Shown here: piece by piece, positions 52,711 to 60,223 of the stretch
Position numbering within the stretch: position 1 is the first letter of the stretch
Layout: every line of letters starts with the position of its first letter
Origin: Streptomyces sp. NBC_01454
GTDB taxonomy: Bacteria; Actinomycetota; Actinomycetes; Streptomycetales; Streptomycetaceae
Length of the DNA stretch: 64,000 nt
Assembly: GCF_036227565.1 (NCBI RefSeq)
Contig: NZ_CP109460.1
Location: 3,844,001 to 3,908,000, forward strand
Direction of reading: 5' to 3'
Notes under the pieces: model-generated
Database searches by the model: none
What the model was told of the DNA's origin: nothing
Seen by the model: only the letters and a program-made list of their open reading frames with translations
Program-made: the position numbers and the translations under genes

Positions 52711-54927
52711 ATGCCGATCCACCCGGGCATGGTCGAACCTCTCGCCGACCGCACACGCGACCTGTACGCCGCGGCCGAGGTACGCCTACTCGGCATCATC
52801 GCCCGTCAGCTCGCCGACGGCCTCGACGCCCCGGGGTGGGCCGAGCGCAAGCTCGCCGCCATCCAGCAGCTACGCAGGGCATCACAGGGCGTTGTCGATG
52901 AACTGGGCAAGGCGGTAACCCTCGACGTGTTCGACGTGGTCGCCGAGGCGTACAACGAAGGCCACCGGGCCGCAGTCGCCGAAATCGGCGCACTGTCCGA
53001 CACCGCCCGCGCCCTGGTCGACGACGTGACGCCGAACGCGCAGGCCGTCGACCGCCTCGCACAGGAAACCGTCGACCGCGTCACCTCGACGCACCGCTCG
53101 ATTCTGCGCGCCGTCCTCGACGGATTCCGCCGCATCATCGCCGAGGTCACCGCCACGCCCCTACTGGGCACCGGCACCCGCCGGCAAGCCACACAGGACG
53201 CCATGCGCCGGTTTGCCGACGCCGGCATACGCGCGTTCGTCGACAAGGCCGGCCGCCGTTGGCAACTCACGTCGTACGCCGAGATGGCGGTACGCACGTC
53301 CGTTGCCCGGGCGGCGACCGAGGCGCACATGCGCACGCTCAGTGACGCCGGTATCGAGCTGGTCATCGTGTCCGACGCCCCACGGGAATGCCCGCTGTGC
53401 CGCCCATGGGAAGGCAAGGTGTTGACCATCGAGGGGCCGACCGGCGAGCGCACGGTCGAGGTCGAGCACGCCATCGACGACGGCCGCATGATCCCCGTAC
53501 AGGTCTCCGGCACCCTCGACGAGGCCCGCCTCACAGGGTTCCAGCATCCGAACTGTAGGCACTCCGTCAGCGCCTACACCCCGGGCCTTACCCGCGTCGA
53601 GGACGCCACCAGCGACCCCGCCGGGTACGAGGCTGGACAGCGACAGCGCGAGATCGAGCGGCACATCAGGAAGTACAAGAAGCGCGAGGCCGCCGCCATC
53701 ACCCCCGAGGCGCAGCGCGCCGCACGGCTCAAGGTGCGGCAGTGGCAAGGCGCCATGCGCGACCACCTCACCGCGCACCCCGACCTACGACGATTGCGGC
53801 ACCGCGAGCAGCCGGGCGCCTCGAACCTCCCCGAGCGCACCGAGGCAACCGAGCAGCAGCTCGACGCCGCACGCGTGTGGTCCGGCGACGGGCAGACCGT
53901 ACGCGAAATGAGCGACGACCAGCTCGCCGCCGCCGAGGGTTCGCGGCTGCTCGACGACCGCGCCCGCGCCCGTATCGAGGTTGAGGCCGACCGCCGCGAC
54001 CTCGACGACCTGCTCGCCCGCGTCACGCCGGGCGGCACTCTCGCTGAGGACCTGACGCAGTTCAGCGACACCGAACTCGCCCGCGTGTACCGGCACCTCG
54101 ACGACGGCGACGCGTTGCGCGTCATGGCGGAGATGGACCGGCGCGACCGCGCCACCCGCCTACCGGGCGTGTCCCCGGACCTGGTCGGTCTGTCCGACCA
54201 CGACCTCGCCGCCCGCGCCCGCGGCGCCGACCCGGCAACGCTTGCCCAGCTCGCCGCCGAGGCCAACCGGCGCGACCTGCTCACCCGCCTGTTTCCCAGC
54301 GGGCAACTGCTCGGCGACCTCGCCGACGTGTCCGACGACGAACTCGCGTGGTGCATGCAGTACGCCACCGCCGACGAACTCGCCCGGATCGCCGCCGAGA
54401 TAGACCGGCGCGACGGCATCGAGTTACCCGCCCCCGCCGACACTGGCGATGCGGCGGCCGACATGCTCGCCGACCGCGAAGCCCTCGCCGACGCCATGTC
54501 GCCCGCGCCGGACCCGGACGAGTGGGGGCGCCTCGCCGACGACGAGACATTCGCGACCGAGGCCGCCGCCCTCGCCGTCACCCACGACCAGGAGGGGGGC
54601 GACACCGACGAGCGCCGCACGATCACCCGTCGCGAGGCCCGCGCCCTGTACGACGAGTACGTGTATCGGCAGTACCTACAGGCCGAAGACGACTGCCGCG
54701 GCTACCTACTCACCAAGAAGGCCCAGGCCGCGGGTATCAGCCCGGTATCCCTGTTCAGCGGGCCCGCACGCATCGCGTACGCGCGCGCGTCGGACGAGCT
54801 GAAAGAGTGGTGGGCCGAACACGGCCGACTCACTCAGGCCGAGTTCATCGAGAAGGCGACCGGCCAGGCGCAGCGATGGGCCTCCGGCGCCCGCAAGAAC
54901 GAGTCCGACCAGCAGGGCAAGAGGTAA
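52711..54927 (+). CDS. MuF-like phage minor capsid protein with C-terminal repeats
   Basis: 738 aa. Residues 1-300 are a Phage_min_cap2/MuF-type domain (YAEMAVRTSVARAATEAHMR, CPLCRPWEGKVLTIEG, GFQHPNCRHSVSAYTPG), with Cys/His spaced as in the family. About 400-560 contains three related units (FSDTELARVYRHLDDGDALR; LSDHDLAARARGADPATLAQ; VSDDELAWCMQYATADELAR), each followed by EMDRRDR-like sequence. It probably attaches at the portal vertex inside the capsid. GGGGGTGA precedes the ATG. Confidence 0.87.
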   Translation: MPIHPGMVEPLADRTRDLYAAAEVRLLGIIARQLADGLDAPGWAERKLAAIQQLRRASQGVVDELGKAVTLDVFDVVAEAYNEGHRAAVAEIGALSDTARALVDDVTPNAQAVDRLAQETVDRVTSTHRSILRAVLDGFRRIIAEVTATPLLGTGTRRQATQDAMRRFADAGIRAFVDKAGRRWQLTSYAEMAVRTSVARAATEAHMRTLSDAGIELVIVSDAPRECPLCRPWEGKVLTIEGPTGERTVEVEHAIDDGRMIPVQVSGTLDEARLTGFQHPNCRHSVSAYTPGLTRVEDATSDPAGYEAGQRQREIERHIRKYKKREAAAITPEAQRAARLKVRQWQGAMRDHLTAHPDLRRLRHREQPGASNLPERTEATEQQLDAARVWSGDGQTVREMSDDQLAAAEGSRLLDDRARARIEVEADRRDLDDLLARVTPGGTLAEDLTQFSDTELARVYRHLDDGDALRVMAEMDRRDRATRLPGVSPDLVGLSDHDLAARARGADPATLAQLAAEANRRDLLTRLFPSGQLLGDLADVSDDELAWCMQYATADELARIAAEIDRRDGIELPAPADTGDAAADMLADREALADAMSPAPDPDEWGRLADDETFATEAAALAVTHDQEGGDTDERRTITRREARALYDEYVYRQYLQAEDDCRGYLLTKKAQAAGISPVSLFSGPARIAYARASDELKEWWAEHGRLTQAEFIEKATGQAQRWASGARKNESDQQGKR

Positions 54928-54935
54928 GGGGCAGC

Positions 54936-55109
54936 GTGGGCACGCGCGAGGACATCGTCAAGGCAGTCACGGCCGGCCGCTCGGCCGGCGAGCGGGGCGA
55001 GGCGCCGACCGTGTGCCCGTACCCGCACGCGTCGACGCTGCGTACCGCGTGGATTCGCGGCTACGCCGAGACGCGCCCTGTGTCCGCTCAGCCGGAGACC
55101 GCCGACTAG
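54936..55109 (+). CDS. small Rmf/CrpP-like protein
   Basis: 57 aa. The pattern AVTAGRSAGERGEAPTVCPY followed by LRTAWIRGYAETRP resembles the ribosome-modulation-factor/CrpP fold family (A-x-x-x-G-x-x-A-G ... CPY ... W-x-x-G-Y). Similar tiny proteins occur in phages and mobile elements. GTG 54936 has AAGGGG upstream. What it does inside a structural operon is unknown. Confidence 0.55.
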   Translation: MGTREDIVKAVTAGRSAGERGEAPTVCPYPHASTLRTAWIRGYAETRPVSAQPETAD

Positions 55110-55218
55110 CACCCGCCACCGACAGCACCACCCCACGGGGCCCGCCAGGAGCGGGCCCCTTTCGCATGCCCACACGCGCCCGCCAGGAGCAGGCGCCCAC
55201 CGCACCAGGAGTGCACCC

Positions 55219-55854
55219 ATGAGCGACCCCTCGACGAGCAGCACCCCCGCCACCACGCCGCAGAGCGACCCCGCCACGACGCCGACCGGGCAGGCCCCGA
55301 CCAGCACCGCGCCGACGCCGATCGCGGCGCCCGCCCCGGCACAGGGCGAAGACACCGCCGCGACTATCGCCCGCCTCGAATCCGACCTCGCCGCCGCCCG
55401 CGCCGAGGCCGGAAAGAGCAGGGTCACGGCCAAGCAGCGCGCCGCCGACGAGGCCCGCATCCAGCTCGCCCAGGACATCGGCCGTGCCCTCGGCATCACC
55501 CCGGACGGCCAGGAAGCCGACCCCGCGCAGCTGACAGCACAGCTCACCGCGTCGCAGGCGCAGGCCCGACAGACCGCCGTCGAACTCTCCGTATACCGGC
55601 ACGCCGCCGAAGCGGGGGGCGACGCCGACGCCCTGCTTGACTCCCGGGCGTTCGCCACATCCCTCGACGACCTCGACCCGGCCGACACCGCCGCCATACA
55701 GGCCGCCATCGAGGCCGCCGTCACCGCAAACCCGAAGCTCGCCACCGCGCCGACCGGGCCCGCCCGCGGCGGGGCGGAGTTCACAAGCCCGCCCGCCGCT
55801 GAACAGCACCCCAAGACGCTGTACGACGCCATCGCCGCCCGTCTCGGAAATTAG
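55219..55854 (+). CDS. capsid scaffolding protein
   Basis: 211 aa. Disordered Thr/Pro/Ala-rich N-terminus, a coiled coil (IARLESDLAAARAEAGKSRV) and a C-terminal helical end (KTLYDAIAARLGN) that should bind the capsid protein. Position directly before the major capsid gene is typical. No maturation protease motif is seen. Its stop overlaps the stop of the convergent minus-strand gene. Confidence 0.82.
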   Translation: MSDPSTSSTPATTPQSDPATTPTGQAPTSTAPTPIAAPAPAQGEDTAATIARLESDLAAARAEAGKSRVTAKQRAADEARIQLAQDIGRALGITPDGQEADPAQLTAQLTASQAQARQTAVELSVYRHAAEAGGDADALLDSRAFATSLDDLDPADTAAIQAAIEAAVTANPKLATAPTGPARGGAEFTSPPAAEQHPKTLYDAIAARLGN

Positions 55855-56216
55855 GCGCCAGCCTCGTTGTCTCTCCTGCTGGCTTCCTCTGCCGGTTCGG
55901 CTTCTCCGCGCTCGCCATCGGCGGCCGTTCGGCCCAACCGCGCCCGAATCATGTCAGCGCGCGCAAGGAGGAGTTGCGCCCACGCCCTAATGATTGCGGC
56001 AACCCCTGTTAATCCGGCCGTTGTGAGTGCTGCGATCGAGGCGATCAGGCCGACCGAGCCTCCCGAACTCTGGATCGAATTCTCACTAATATGTACGTTT
56101 CCGCGACGCATCGCGTCTTCCGCGCTCTGCGGTAACTCCTCCTCACGATCTGTCGGCCGGCTCTGGCCCTCCTCCGGCGAATCCCCTAACTGACCGTCCC
56201 TCGTTTCCTCACCCAT
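55851..56216 (-). CDS. minus-strand membrane protein between scaffold and capsid (moron)
   Basis: 121 aa. A charged N-terminus (EETRDGQLGDSPEEGQSRPT), then NSIQSSGGSVGLIASIAALT and TAGLTGVAAIIRAWAQLLLA, a hydrophobic helical hairpin, and a polar Glu-rich C-terminus. It fills exactly the space between scaffold and capsid in the opposite orientation (4-bp stop overlap) and has lower GC than the structural genes. ATG 56216 has AGGAG 9 nt upstream within a palindromic Shine-Dalgarno shared with the capsid gene. Unrecognised. Confidence 0.65.
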   Translation of the reverse strand: MGEETRDGQLGDSPEEGQSRPTDREEELPQSAEDAMRRGNVHISENSIQSSGGSVGLIASIAALTTAGLTGVAAIIRAWAQLLLARADMIRARLGRTAADGERGEAEPAEEASRRDNEAGA

Positions 56217-56219
56217 GCA

Positions 56220-56230
56220 AGGAGTCTCCT
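56220..56230. promoter_or_regulatory. palindromic Shine-Dalgarno serving two divergent genes
   Basis: AGGAG-T-CTCCT reads AGGAG on both strands. On the plus strand it is 6 nt before the capsid ATG (56231); on the minus strand it is 9 nt before the moron ATG (56216). Confidence 0.7.
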
Positions 56231-57247
56231 ATGGCGATCACCCTCGCCGAGGCCAAACTCAACACACAGGATGATGTCGACCTTCAAATCATCGATGAGT
56301 TCCGTAAGTCGTCTTGGCTGCTCGACAATCTCCAGTTCGACCAGGCCGTCAACCCCGCCGGGGGTGGCGCGACCCTGACGTACGGATACACACGCCTCGT
56401 TGCCGAGCGCGGCGCCGCCTTCCGCCCCTTCAACACCGAGTACGACGTCGCCGAGGCGCGGCGCGCCCGCTACTCCGTCGACCTGGTGCCGCTCGGCGGC
56501 GCGTTCGAGATCGACCGCGTCCTCGCCAACCTCGGCCCGGCCGCTACCAACGAAGTCACCCTTCAGATGGGGCAGACCATCAAGAGCGCCAACGCGTTCT
56601 TCGCCGACCAGGTGATCAACGGCGAGCGTATTCCGACCCCGAACGGCGAGACCGGTTTCGACGGCCTCGACGTTGCCCTCGCCGGTAGCGCGACCGAGAT
56701 CGGCGCCACCACCGTGCACGACTGGACCGGAGAAGCCCTCGGCGACGACCGCGCGCGAGCGAACGACGCTCTCGACCTGATCGACGAATTCCTCGGCCTG
56801 CTCGACGGGACCCCGTCCGCGATCCTCGGCAATAAGCAGACCATCGCCCGCGTGAAGTCCCTCGCCCGCAGGGCGGGTTACTACACCCGCAGCGAGGACG
56901 CGTTCGGCCGCACCATCGACGGATACGACGGCATCCCTCTTATCGACCTCGGCGCCAAGGCCGGCACGAGTGACCCCGTGATCCCCGTGGATGTTCGGCC
57001 GATCGCCGCAGAGGAGGACGGTGAGGCCGCCCCGGTCGCCGGCCTGTCCGACCTGTACGCCGTGCGCCTCGGCCTCGACGGTTTCCACGGCGTGACCACC
57101 ACTGCGGGCAACCTGGTGCAGCAGTGGCTGCCCGATTTCTCGACCGCCTACGCCGTCAAGCGCGGCGAGGTCGAACTCGGCCCCGTCGCCGTCGCACTCA
57201 AGGCCACCAAGGCCGCCGCAGTGCTGCGGAACATCAAGGTCCGGTGA
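56231..57247 (+). CDS. major capsid protein (HK97 fold)
   Basis: 338 aa. Sequence layout fits actinophage HK97-fold capsid proteins: IIDEFRKSSWLLDNLQFDQA in the N-arm, GATLTYGYTRLVAERGAAFR, VDLVPLGGAFEIDRVLANLG and the closing FSTAYAVKRGEVELGPVAVA. No obvious delta domain, consistent with a separate scaffold. Strong AGGAG at 6 nt spacing. Confidence 0.92.
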   Translation: MAITLAEAKLNTQDDVDLQIIDEFRKSSWLLDNLQFDQAVNPAGGGATLTYGYTRLVAERGAAFRPFNTEYDVAEARRARYSVDLVPLGGAFEIDRVLANLGPAATNEVTLQMGQTIKSANAFFADQVINGERIPTPNGETGFDGLDVALAGSATEIGATTVHDWTGEALGDDRARANDALDLIDEFLGLLDGTPSAILGNKQTIARVKSLARRAGYYTRSEDAFGRTIDGYDGIPLIDLGAKAGTSDPVIPVDVRPIAAEEDGEAAPVAGLSDLYAVRLGLDGFHGVTTTAGNLVQQWLPDFSTAYAVKRGEVELGPVAVALKATKAAAVLRNIKVR

Positions 57248-57253
57248 CCTGAG

Positions 57254-57505
57254 TTGCGTTACGAGATCACCGCGCCGGACGGGCGCGAGGGCATCGTCGC
57301 GGGCATCGCATTCACCGACGGCCGCGCCGTCGCCGAGAACCCCTCACCGGGGGCCCTGCTGTACTTCCGGCGCCATGGCTACACCGTCACCCGCCCCGAC
57401 GTACCCGACTCCATCCCCATCGGATTCGCGGCAAACGAGAGCGCCGCCCCGGCCAAGCCTGCCCCGCGCCCGCGCGGCAAGCAGCGCAGCAGCAAGGAGG
57501 AGTAG
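57254..57505 (+). CDS. small head protein, unknown
   Basis: 83 aa. YEITAPDGREGIVAGIAFTD with GALLYFRRHGYTVTRPD forms a small beta domain found after capsid genes in actinophages; a basic Ala/Pro/Lys tail follows. Weak TTG start at 57254, 6 bp after the capsid stop. Possibly a capsid decoration or stabilising protein. Confidence 0.7.
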   Translation: MRYEITAPDGREGIVAGIAFTDGRAVAENPSPGALLYFRRHGYTVTRPDVPDSIPIGFAANESAAPAKPAPRPRGKQRSSKEE

Positions 57506-57510
57506 CCGCC

Positions 57511-57900
57511 ATGGGCCGAACCTACGCCACCCCCGAACGACTCTCGGCGTGGACTGGCAACCCGGCCCCGGCGAGCGCCGAGCGGCTGCTCGCCCGCGCC
57601 AGTGAGGACGTGGACGACGCCCTACTCACGGCCGTATACGCCACCGACAGCGCCGGAATGCCGACCAATCCCGAGGTCGCCAACGCCCTTGGCGATGCCA
57701 CCTGTGCCCAGGTCGAGTACCAGCTCGCCACCGGCGACGACGGCACGGGCACGGCCAGCCGATGGGACTCCGTCAGCATCGGCTCCGTAAGCCTGTCCGG
57801 GCGCAAGGACACACCGACGGCACCCGGCGAGGTCGACCTCGCCCCCCGCGCACACCGCGCCCTCACCCGCGCCGGCCTGCTCCCGGGGGTGATCTGGTGA
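57511..57900 (+). CDS. head-tail connector (adaptor) protein
   Basis: 129 aa, gp6/gp15-like adaptor: YATPERLSAWTGNPAPASAE, LLARASEDVDDALLTAVYAT helices and the exposed loop SVSIGSVSLSGRKD. Binds below the portal ring. AGGAGGAG upstream of the ATG. Confidence 0.82.
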   Translation: MGRTYATPERLSAWTGNPAPASAERLLARASEDVDDALLTAVYATDSAGMPTNPEVANALGDATCAQVEYQLATGDDGTGTASRWDSVSIGSVSLSGRKDTPTAPGEVDLAPRAHRALTRAGLLPGVIW

Positions 57901-58214
57901 ACGTCCCCACATGGCTCTTGCCGCACCGCATCACCGTCGAGCCCTACCTCGGCGACAGCGCGTACGGCCAGCAGTACGGCCCGCCCGTCGAGGACGTGCC
58001 CGCCTTGGTCGCGGAGACGATCCGGACCGTGCGTGACCGCGAGGGACGCGAGGTCACCAGTACCGCGCAGATCATCGCCGAGCCCGGCCTCGACTGTCCG
58101 GCCGAGTCACGGATCACCCTCCCCGACGGCCGCACCACCAAGGCGATCAGCGTCGCCCACCACACCGCGCCAGGGCTCCCCGTACCGCAGTCAACGGAGG
58201 TGAGCGCCGAATGA
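57897..58214 (+). CDS. head-tail stopper (head closure) protein
   Basis: 105 aa, mostly beta: PHRITVEPYLGDSAYGQQYG, VAETIRTVRDREGREVTSTA, ITLPDGRTTKAISVAHH. Typical of SPP1 gp16/HK97 gp7-like stoppers. GTG 57897 overlaps the adaptor stop. Confidence 0.8.
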   Translation: MNVPTWLLPHRITVEPYLGDSAYGQQYGPPVEDVPALVAETIRTVRDREGREVTSTAQIIAEPGLDCPAESRITLPDGRTTKAISVAHHTAPGLPVPQSTEVSAE

Positions 58215-58564
58215 CGCAGCGCGCCCGCCTGCGATGGCACGGCGAGCAGGCCCTCGCCGGCACCCACGCCGGGGCCGTGCGAGGACTACGCATCGCCGCC
58301 GAACACGTCCTCGCCGCGTCCCGCCGAGTCGTTCCGATCGAAGAGGCCACCCTCGAACGCTCCGGCGTCGCGAGCGTCGACGAGTCGCAGCTCAAGGCCG
58401 GCGTTTCCTACGACACCCCGTACGCGGTCAGACAGCACGAAGAACTCAGCTACCGGCACGATGCCGGCCGCAGCGCGAAGTACCTCGAACGGCCCCTCAC
58501 CGAGCAGGCCGGCGCGGTCGCCGAGATCATCGCGGCGCAGCTGCGGAGGTCGTTGCGTGGCTGA
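58211..58564 (+). CDS. tail completion / HK97 gp10-like protein
   Basis: 117 aa. RIAAEHVLAASRRVVPIEEA, TLERSGVASVD, SYDTPYAVRQHEELSYRHDA and RSAKYLERPL match gp10-like minor structural proteins of the neck. ATGA overlap on the 5' side. Confidence 0.85.
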   Translation: MTQRARLRWHGEQALAGTHAGAVRGLRIAAEHVLAASRRVVPIEEATLERSGVASVDESQLKAGVSYDTPYAVRQHEELSYRHDAGRSAKYLERPLTEQAGAVAEIIAAQLRRSLRG

Positions 58565-58985
58565 CCTCGACCCGCTCGACGGCGTCGCCCGCCTGCTCGA
58601 CGGCCGCGGACTGGTCACCTACGACCCGACCGGCACGGCCGGTGACCTGTTCGTCGAGATCATGCCGCCCGCCCCCGATGCCGCGGTCGCCCTGTGGCTG
58701 TACGACGGCGCCGCGCCCGATGCCCGCAACGCCTACGACACCCCTCGCCTACAGGTGCGCGTACGCGGCGGGCCCGACCCGCGCGTATCTCGCCGCCGCG
58801 CTCACGCGATCTACAGCGCACTTCACGGCCTCGCTGGGCGAGAGCTACTCGACGGGACGTGGCTTGTCCTCGCCGCCGCACGCGGCACCCCGGCCCCCAT
58901 GGGCCCCGATTCGTCCGGCCGACACGAACACGTCGTGAATTTCGACCTCGACATCGGGGCGCCGACCACACACCGCGCCAACTGA
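58557..58985 (+). CDS. tail terminator protein
   Basis: 142 aa, alpha/beta: LDPLDGVARLLDGRGLVTYD, VALWLYDGAAPDARNAYDTP, RLQVRVRGGPDPRVSRRRAH. Fits minor capsid 3/tail terminator proteins that cap the tail tube. GTG 58557 with GGAGG about 7 nt upstream; short overlap with the preceding gene. Confidence 0.82.
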   Translation: MADLDPLDGVARLLDGRGLVTYDPTGTAGDLFVEIMPPAPDAAVALWLYDGAAPDARNAYDTPRLQVRVRGGPDPRVSRRRAHAIYSALHGLAGRELLDGTWLVLAAARGTPAPMGPDSSGRHEHVVNFDLDIGAPTTHRAN

Positions 58986-59010
58986 CAACAACAGAGAGAG
59001 AGTTCCCCAC

Positions 59011-59496
59011 ATGGGACGACCGATTGACGCCCGCGGATGGGTGTTCGAAGTCCTCGACCAGTCGCACGCACACCACAAGCGATGGCTACCGATCGAGAAC
59101 CTGACGAGCTGGTCGCACAACGCGAGCGAAAACGAGGAGACCGCCGAGACGACCTCTTTCGACTCGGCAGGTTGGTACGAGCAGGACGTTATGCAGCGTG
59201 GCGGACAGATCGAAGTCGAAGGGCAATGGGCCCTCGACCCGGCCACCGGCCGTCAGGCCGAAGGACAGGCGTACGTCGACCGCTATTGGGGGCAGCGCCT
59301 CGGCATCGACTCCCGCAACCTCATCCGGTGGCGGCACGACTCCCAAGACACATGGGTCATTTGGGAGGCGACCGTCACGCCGGACAAGTCCGAGGGCGAG
59401 GTCAACGACAAGACCAGTTGGACCGCATCGTTCACCCAGTGCGGCCGGCCGCGCTACGCCCCCGCCTTCACCATCTGCGCCGAGGAGGCAGCGTGA
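59011..59496 (+). CDS. major tail (tube) protein
   Basis: 161 aa, beta-rich: WVFEVLDQSHAHHKRWLPIE, NASENEETAETTSFDSAG, KTSWTASFTQCGRPRYAP. Position between tail terminator and the G/GT chaperones is diagnostic for the tube protein of a siphovirus. AGAGAGAG upstream of the ATG. Confidence 0.86.
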   Translation: MGRPIDARGWVFEVLDQSHAHHKRWLPIENLTSWSHNASENEETAETTSFDSAGWYEQDVMQRGGQIEVEGQWALDPATGRQAEGQAYVDRYWGQRLGIDSRNLIRWRHDSQDTWVIWEATVTPDKSEGEVNDKTSWTASFTQCGRPRYAPAFTICAEEAA

Positions 59497-59930
59497 GCGA
59501 CCAGCACACCCGCCAGGTATCCGACTTCGACGAGTTCTTTGCCGAGGAGCAGGCCACCGAGCCGCGGTTCGGTGCGGTCCTGCGGCTGTACGGGCGCGAA
59601 TACGTGCTCCCCACGTCGCTCCCGCTCCTTTTCACGCTCCAGATGGAACGCGTCAAGCACAGCAGCGACCCCGACGACATCCGCCGCCTGCTCTCTTCCC
59701 TGTTCGGCCCGCGTGCGCTGGATGAGTGGGCCGAGAACGGCATGCAAGACGATCAACTCGGCATCGTCCTTATCTGGTCCGCCGCCAACAGCCGCGAACC
59801 CGGATGCCTGTCGATGCGCGAGGCGGCCGAGCTGTATTACGAGCGCGAGGCCGACCAGGAGGGCGAGCAGGGAAAAGCCCCGCGCCCGACCCCGGCGACG
59901 ATCAGGGCCGCTTCTGGCAAGCCGTCCTAG
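59493..59930 (+). CDS. tail assembly chaperone, short form (gpG-like)
   Basis: 145 aa, product of unshifted translation. SDFDEFFAEEQATEPRFGAV, YVLPTSLPLLFTLQMERVKH and LSSLFGPRALDEWAENGMQD are typical. GTG 59493 overlaps the tube gene stop. Near its 3' end lies the slippery site GGGAAAA. It helps polymerise the tail tube around the tape measure protein. Confidence 0.88.
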   Translation: MSDQHTRQVSDFDEFFAEEQATEPRFGAVLRLYGREYVLPTSLPLLFTLQMERVKHSSDPDDIRRLLSSLFGPRALDEWAENGMQDDQLGIVLIWSAANSREPGCLSMREAAELYYEREADQEGEQGKAPRPTPATIRAASGKPS

Positions 59931-60133
59931 CCAACTGGAGCGCGGTCGAGGCTGACCTCGCCCGCGAATACCACCTCACCGCCGCCGACCTCGCGCAGAC
60001 GAGCACCCGGCGGTTTCTCGTACTGGTCGGCGGATTGCCGGCCGAGGCGGCATTCCGCCGCGCGTGGGGGCGCACCCCGCGCGCAGTCACCAACCCGCGA
60101 GAGATCGCCGCGCTGACCGGCGCCCCCGTCTGA
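59493..60133 (+). CDS. tail assembly chaperone, frameshifted long form (gpGT-like)
   Basis: A -1 shift at 59870-59876 joins the short form (codons to 59876) to the frame that continues from 59876 to the stop at 60131-60133. The fusion is 213 aa; the added T part is GRFWQAVLANWSAVEADLAR, LVLVGGLPAEAAFRRAWG and so on. The T part has no start of its own and overlaps the short form, as in lambda. It bridges tube subunits and tape measure. Confidence 0.82.
59870..59876 (+). promoter_or_regulatory. programmed -1 ribosomal frameshift site
   Basis: GGGAAAA read as (CA)G GGA AAA in the short-form frame; tRNAs can re-pair as GGG AAA after a -1 slip. It lies 55 nt before the short-form stop and enters the frame of the T extension. 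Confidence 0.82.
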
Positions 60134-60146
60134 CGACGGGTGCGCC

Positions 60147-60204
60147 CACAACTGCATACACAACAGAACAACAACCGCACCACACAACTGCACACATAAC
60201 TGAA
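60147..60204 (+). repeat. CA-rich, G-poor leader with direct repeat before tape measure gene
   Basis: About 58 nt almost devoid of G, with CACAACTGCA repeated at 60147-60156 and 60183-60192. In an otherwise GC-rich genome this would be an unstructured stretch of mRNA just upstream of the tape measure start. Confidence 0.7.
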
Positions 60205-60223
60205 TAAGTGGGGTGGCCTGCGC

